From positions 86,229,501-86,293,500 of the forward strand of contig JAUMIR010000001.1 of NCBI GenBank assembly GCA_030847615.1: a stretch of 64,000 nucleotides of DNA, read 5' to 3'. Made by a program: the position numbers and the translations under genes. Below the pieces are notes generated by a model, which was given only the letters and a program-made list of their open reading frames with translations, was not told the DNA's origin and searched no databases. This document shows positions 57,439 through 64,000 of the stretch, one piece after another. The stretch is from Gambelia wislizenii. Its lineage: Eukaryota; Chordata; Lepidosauria; Squamata; Crotaphytidae. The first letter of the stretch is position 1, and each line of letters begins with the position of its first letter.

Positions 57439-60429
57439 GAAAGTATGCTTGTTATTTTATTCTCTGTTGATAGGGAGAAAGAAAAATGCTTATGTTTGTG
57501 CATCATTTATATTAAGAGATTTTAAAGAAACTTTATAAAGTTTCAAACCAAAGTTCTGAGATTTCCAGATGGGGAAACTGTATTTTGAAAAGGTGATTTG
57601 AACATCATTTTGAAAAGTAGAATATAAGATAATGAGCTAAGATTATTATTATTATTATTTCTAACTTAGTGAAGCAGTCAGGTGTGAAACTTGAGGTCTG
57701 CCTTATACTCTAGGTTACCTTCCTGTCCAAAAACTCAATATAGAAATGACTAATAGACACCATGGGGGCTCAGACAGGTGTTGAAATGAATAGTGGCTCT
57801 CAGAATCTCAGACAAATTTCAGATATCTGTCTCTAGCCTAATGTGTGTTAATCATTCTGACTTGACATTTTCAGAAATGGAAGCTCCTGATGGGATTGAC
57901 CCTATATCATTAAGTGTTAATTCATAAAGTTCTTGGAGTGACAGAGAACAGATTTTGCATCAGATTGCTTCAGGGCTTCATATAATTTGGCATATTAGCA
58001 CCCCGTGGCTAAGTGCATTACATAGAACTATATTCCACTAAAACCAATTAGATTTTAGGACAGACTGAGATGTGATGCTGCCTGGTTGCAATCCACTTTA
58101 CATGTTGGAATTCCAAATATCCTCTTTGTGGACTTTAAAGGCTTTGTGGAAGTGTTGTTGGTTTCCAATGCTGTGTAGAGGGAGATGGTGTCGTTATGCC
58201 ATTGTTAAATTCAGGCTTCAGGGACTATGTTGCATCTGCCCTTATGCCTATGGAATTCCTTAGCAAACTGTTCTGGTCCTTACAAAAGCACATTTTCTGT
58301 CTTTCTTGCAGAAGAGCAGGATGAGAATCATGCAGCCTTCCAGATGTTGTTGGACTATAACTAGCCAGCATAGCCAGTGGTGGGGAATATAGCAAATCGC
58401 ACTCAAATTATACCTGGAGGGCCTCATGGTTTCTACCTATAGCTGATATGAATTTGTATGGGTTTCCATTTGGGGGGTGGTAGTTCAACATTTATAATCT
58501 GACAGACCTGAATTTTTCATTGACCAAATTATGCAAATCTCTGTGGGATTTTGGACACTAATCTCTGTTTGCAAGTACATCTGCAAAGAGTTCTAAAGCA
58601 ATACCTCTCAGGCTTTAGGGGTCTGTTCAAGTGCACAGCTTCTGTTTATGTAAGAGGTGGAACACATACTAAATTGATAGCTTTATCCCTACCTTTCTTA
58701 CAAAATGTTTTTTTGCAGAGAAAAGTTATGGGGAAATGTATGCAGTCCATGCAACTATAGGTCTATCTATACTCCACTAAGAGTTCTTTGTAGCATCTTC
58801 TGCATCCAGTAAAAGAATGAATGAGGAGTTTTTGGCAAGTAGGGAAGCTCTAGGTATGTTTTGAGCCCCTCTGTCTACAGGAAATCAGCAGTTTGGGGCC
58901 CCTGTGTCATTGTCCATGTGGGATTTATTCTTCCAATGGATTTGATTTCTGAATTCTCCCTTGGTGTGATATAAAATATAGAAGTGCTGACACAGAATGT
59001 GTTAAAACTTGCTGCTTTTTAAAATGTTTCTTATGTAAAAGACAAAAAGCCCTGTGCAAATTCTTGATGCACGTAGAACTTGGGTATGTCACCTCAAGAG
59101 AGATTTATGAAAACTATAGGGAGTTTCTAGTTTTCACAGTGACATCAGTAATCATGACCACCTTGAGCAACCTCATGTAGCTATTGCAGTTAAAACTGTT
59201 GTTAATATGAAAAAGTCATCACTTTGTCATAATATGAAAAAGAACCCAAGTTGTTTGACTGCAGTACAGCTTATAGGTACATGAACTGCAGAAATCAACT
59301 GTATTTTTTGTTTTTGTTTGGATATTACATTCTACCAGTTAGAGCTCAGATATCACTTCATCATATTACTGCTTTATCCTGGTAACTGACCAAACAAAAG
59401 GGGGAAGGGCCCCTGTACCTTTAATAATACTGTATTCAAATAAATTTTGACAGAGATGAAAAACTGCATCTGCAGAAGTTTTCTTTGCTATAAGAGTGTT
59501 TAAATTGTGCAGGAACCCTATTCCGCTTTTTCTCTGGCTTGTTCTGGAGCCCACAGTTGCCTATAGGTCTAAAAACTCTGATAATCCTACCTAAAAGAGC
59601 TTCTCCATTCCTTCTAGGGGAGCGTACATGTGAATGAGAACCATAACTGAACTCTGAGTATGCATCCATCTGTGACATTACATGGCATTTCTGTAGTTCC
59701 AACTGACATAGTCTCTAAGAAGGATTCTTCTAATAGCTTCCTTTTTTTTCTTTTTGTCCTTACACTTTTTGTCCTTCCAAGCCAGTATGAATCATGAGTC
59801 CATTGTGTTCTAACAACTGAACTTTGTTGACACCTCCCTCTCCCCCCACCCCTTCTGTATGCTCTCCATTGGTTCTGGAACGTGAAGTCTCTGAGGGCAG
59901 CTCATCTCACAGATCCACTAATATGCACAGACACCATTCTAGAGCATGCTTTAAATATATGTAAGGAGTTACAGTTACATCCTTGATAAGTATTTATCAA
60001 AAATGCAAATACCTGCCAAAGTTTGGTTAATTAGGCTTTCAGCAGAAGATTTAGAATGTGATTTTATAAGCTGCCAAAATTAAAAAAGAAAAAGAAAAAG
60101 GAGTTTCTTGACTGTCTGCATGCTACATTTTCATGCTGAGGATAGAAGTTGTTCATAGGTAACAGAAGATTTGGAATTTTTAGAAATACCTCAGTGTAGT
60201 GCCTGAAATGGATTTAAATGGCAAGGAGCCCAATCCAACTGATATTAAGCAACTTTAAGTACCATTTGTTTCACTTAGATATTTTAAAAATGTTTAAATC
60301 ATTATCACAGAACTCATCAAGACTTAGGACGGTTTAATTTTGGCTAGATTTTTCTTTCAATTTCCCTCCATAACACTAGGATACTGAAAGTTTGTATAAA
60401 TCATATAGCATTCTGTGAACATGGTATTT
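57439..60429. other. Intron sequence, mostly unique
   Basis: (ATT)n lies near 57645 and a short MITE-like fragment at 58330-58385 (CAGATGTTGTTGGACTATAA). I recognise no other element or gene. Confidence 0.5.
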
Positions 60430-60975
60430 AAAAACTATGTGACGAATGTTGCTGTCCTTGAGCAAGCAGGGATCACCAGCATTGAGGCCATGATACTGAG
60501 AACACAGCTGTGCTGGGAAAGGTTTCTAGGATGGAGGACCATCGCCTCCCAAAAATAGTACTCTACAGTGAACTCACCATGGGTCAGCGTAAGAGGGGCA
60601 CTCCAAAAAAGTGATACAAGGACTCCCTGAAACAACATCTCAGGCTTGGCCAAATTGATCACCAACAATGGTCCGCCATGGCCTCACATCGGGAGGCATG
60701 GAGACGCACTCTCCACAATGCTGCAGCCTTATTTGAGAACTCATGCTGAACAAGTCTTGAAGAGAAACGACAACGCAGAAAGAATCACAACCCAGAAACA
60801 TCACCCAAGGAGACCTTCTGCTATGCTTTCTGCAACTGGACTTGTTTATCTCGGATTGGCCTTTTTAGTCATCAGCGTGCTTGCAGAAAGTGCGGGATGA
60901 GTCCTTCCTGAATCTTCATTTGCAAAGAAAAGCCAGAGAGAGAGAAAGAGAGACAGACAGAGAGAGAGATAATAA
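60430..60975 (+). mobile_element. LINE 3' tail (zinc-finger tail family), longest
   Basis: Plus-strand match to the C-terminal part of the LINE at 3116-6954. Broken frames carry the NVAVLEQAGITSIEAMILRT wording, the linker ASHREAWRRTLHNAAALFEN and the Cys/His tail. The end is GA-rich (60937-60970). The 5' end is truncated. Confidence 0.85.
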
Positions 60976-61855
60976 CAAGGAAACAATACTAAGGAAACAT
61001 AACCAGGAAAAAGTTGACTTTTTGTCCATTAATGTTTATCAGATGGAAACTTCTTTCAGAGGCTAGTGAGCTGGTCTCTTTTTAAGTTTTCTTTTTAAGA
61101 AAAGGAAGGAAAAGAAAAGAAAGATTCAGGGAAGTAGATTTTTTTTGTATGATTCTCATTAGGTTGAATGGTTCAGTGTACAGTATCCTGTACTCTTTTT
61201 AACTGAAGATTTGAGAGCATATCAAATAAATGCCTTTAAGTAGTTTTTACTATGGGTAATGAATGGATAAAAGTGCTCTTTTTTTCTAAGGCATAGCATG
61301 TGTATCTGGTGAATATCCTTCTTACGGGATTGGGCAATTCTTGATATGTAGAGACATTAGTCAAGTATGCTAAGCTGAAGGCTTGCTCAGGTATCACTGA
61401 AATAGGAACCTGGTGTCTGAACTGTACTACTTCAAACTGCAGGTGTTCAATCATTTTTCACAGTGCCCCTCCATATCAAAAAAAATTCCTATGAACAGAA
61501 CATTAGTATATTAGGAAAAGCTGGTGATAATCCTTCTTCCTGACATGTAATTATATATATGAAGAAATGTATTGCACAGAGGAGCATTCAAACATATGAG
61601 CTTCTACCTGTAGCCTAAACCAGTATACCCCAGACCAGTGGCAGTGCTAGGGTGTCTGTGAAGAGGTCGAACCACACCAGGTGACACTGTCAGAGGGATG
61701 GGTGACACCGGCCTTAGTAACGCCACAGGCCCAGGCACGGGTATACCATTTCAGAGAGAATTAGGCCTATGTCATGTGCAGACCTTAGAGGCAATCAGTT
61801 ACAAATCGCTTGGTACTTGTAATCAGTTCCTTTATCCCCATTAAGGTACAACTAA

Positions 61856-62368
61856 GGGTTTGACTGCATGAGCTAAATACCCCATCTTGCCCCTGTCTCA
61901 GAGCCCTGCAGTCCATACAATGCAGAGCATTTACTCTGTTCTGTCCCCAGGCAGTCTTCACCATACCCGAGTCAGATAGGGGGAAAGGTGGGGTAGAGGC
62001 CAATACAATGGTTTATAATATTAATATCCAGTTTACTCCATTACTGCTGGCAAACGACAGATCAGGCCTTGTATGTCCACAGGAGCCTGCCCCTGCAGGC
62101 TGGCACTCGCTGCTGCTGTGGTCTTTCTGGCTCCCTCGGAAGGGACGAAGCAGGCCAGCAGCATGTGACTAAGGCTGGTCACATACAGGGGGCCTTGGTC
62201 ACATGTCGTAGGCCCCCTTCCTGCCTTCTGAGAAAGCAAATAAAATGGCAGTGGCGGATGCAGCAAAGAATTGCCCGTCAGGACTCCCTCCCATTCCATA
62301 CAGGGCACAGGGGAACAACGTGGTTGGCCAGGAGCCGGTGTATCCTGGCTCGTGCAGATGAGCCCTAA
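61856..62368. mobile_element. Possible hAT-type element
   Basis: The left end AGGGTTTGACTGCATGAGCT and the right end GGCTCGTGCAGATGAGCCCT are inverted with several mismatches. The interior is GC-richer than its flanks and non-coding. No clear target duplication was found. Confidence 0.45.
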
Positions 62369-62885
62369 GTTGCATTACAACTGTAGCTTTAAAAGGAGAA
62401 TAATTCTGGTTTTTGTGTGTGTAGGTTAACTATAGTATTTTGTTACAGGGAGGTGGCCTTACTAAATGGTAGAGAAGGGGCATCACAAGGTTCAAATGCT
62501 AGACCTTGTTCTTTTGGACCTCATGCTACTTGCTTGTGTGTGTTGAGGTAATAATGAAATGGACAAGAGGAGAACATATTTTGCACCATAGGTGCAGTGT
62601 TTTATAGCATTCATATTTTGAAAAATCAACCCAATGTAACTACTTTGGTTACTTTTGAGAAATGGGAAAATAGAGAGATACATTTTAACAATGCAGTTAT
62701 GATTGTAACTTAGTACCCAAGGGGGAGCATGTGTTTGAAATTACAACTATAACAAGTTAAATTTTAAAAGCAAGATTCCAGGTTCTGCCCATGCTCATTC
62801 TTTTGAGTAATCATAGTTCTTATCTTGATCCTTAGCTGTTACTTTGATCCATTTGCCTCTTTGGGGAGAAATGCTAGAAAAATAA

Positions 62886-64000
<1,115 letters not shown>

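Overview
This is vertebrate nuclear DNA, most likely from a squamate reptile and possibly an iguanian lizard. The repeat mix supports this: DIRS tyrosine-recombinase retroelements, CR1 and L2 LINEs, an L1 fragment, a Penelope-like element with a GIY-YIG domain, tRNA- and 5S-derived SINEs, and palindromic hAT and Tigger-like MITEs. The lineage call rests on recognising families, not on a search.

The one host gene I can support is a plus-strand piece of PCNX2 (pecanex homolog 2, a multi-pass membrane protein). Eight exons cover 1,010 coding bases, about 336 codons: 12942-13051, 21809-21905, 25757-25849, 27748-27898, 39711-39852, 42605-42782, 57319-57427 and 62962-63091. They join in one open frame with matching phases and no stop. 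The gene continues beyond both window edges. Two introns are non-standard. One is GC-AG (42783-57318). The other looks like a U12-type intron (57428-62961), with a perfect ATATCCTTT donor, a TACCTTAAC branch site and AT-AG ends. About 98% of the window is intron.

Region 1-12.5 kb is a decayed DIRS element split by insertions inside insertions. An LTR-like unit (1038-8428) sits in the gag region. A hAT-type element (1457-8175, 8-bp duplication) sits in the LTR, and a second hAT (2902-7085, 8-bp duplication) sits in the first. A 3.84-kb LINE (3116-6954, exact 12-bp duplication) sits in the second hAT. A clean copy of the second hAT at 29346-29739 shows the unfilled state of the LINE target.

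Region 13-31 kb holds L2 copies, MITEs and SINEs, and a Penelope-like element that begins about 60 bp after the exon at 27748. Region 31-40 kb holds a CR1 interrupted by a 5S-derived SINE. It also holds two Tigger-like elements (32550-33018 and 36648-38307) filled with GC-rich palindromic minisatellite; the larger carries about 1.4 kb of alternating 52/62-bp units. A 5'-truncated L1 with a 13-bp duplication follows directly. Region 40-64 kb holds CR1, L2, MITEs and SINEs, a second DIRS element with inverted terminal repeats and a recognisable recombinase (51.4-55.2 kb), and the last two PCNX2 exons.

The transposable elements all look decayed. I see no intact second gene, no tRNA or rRNA gene and no CRISPR array.
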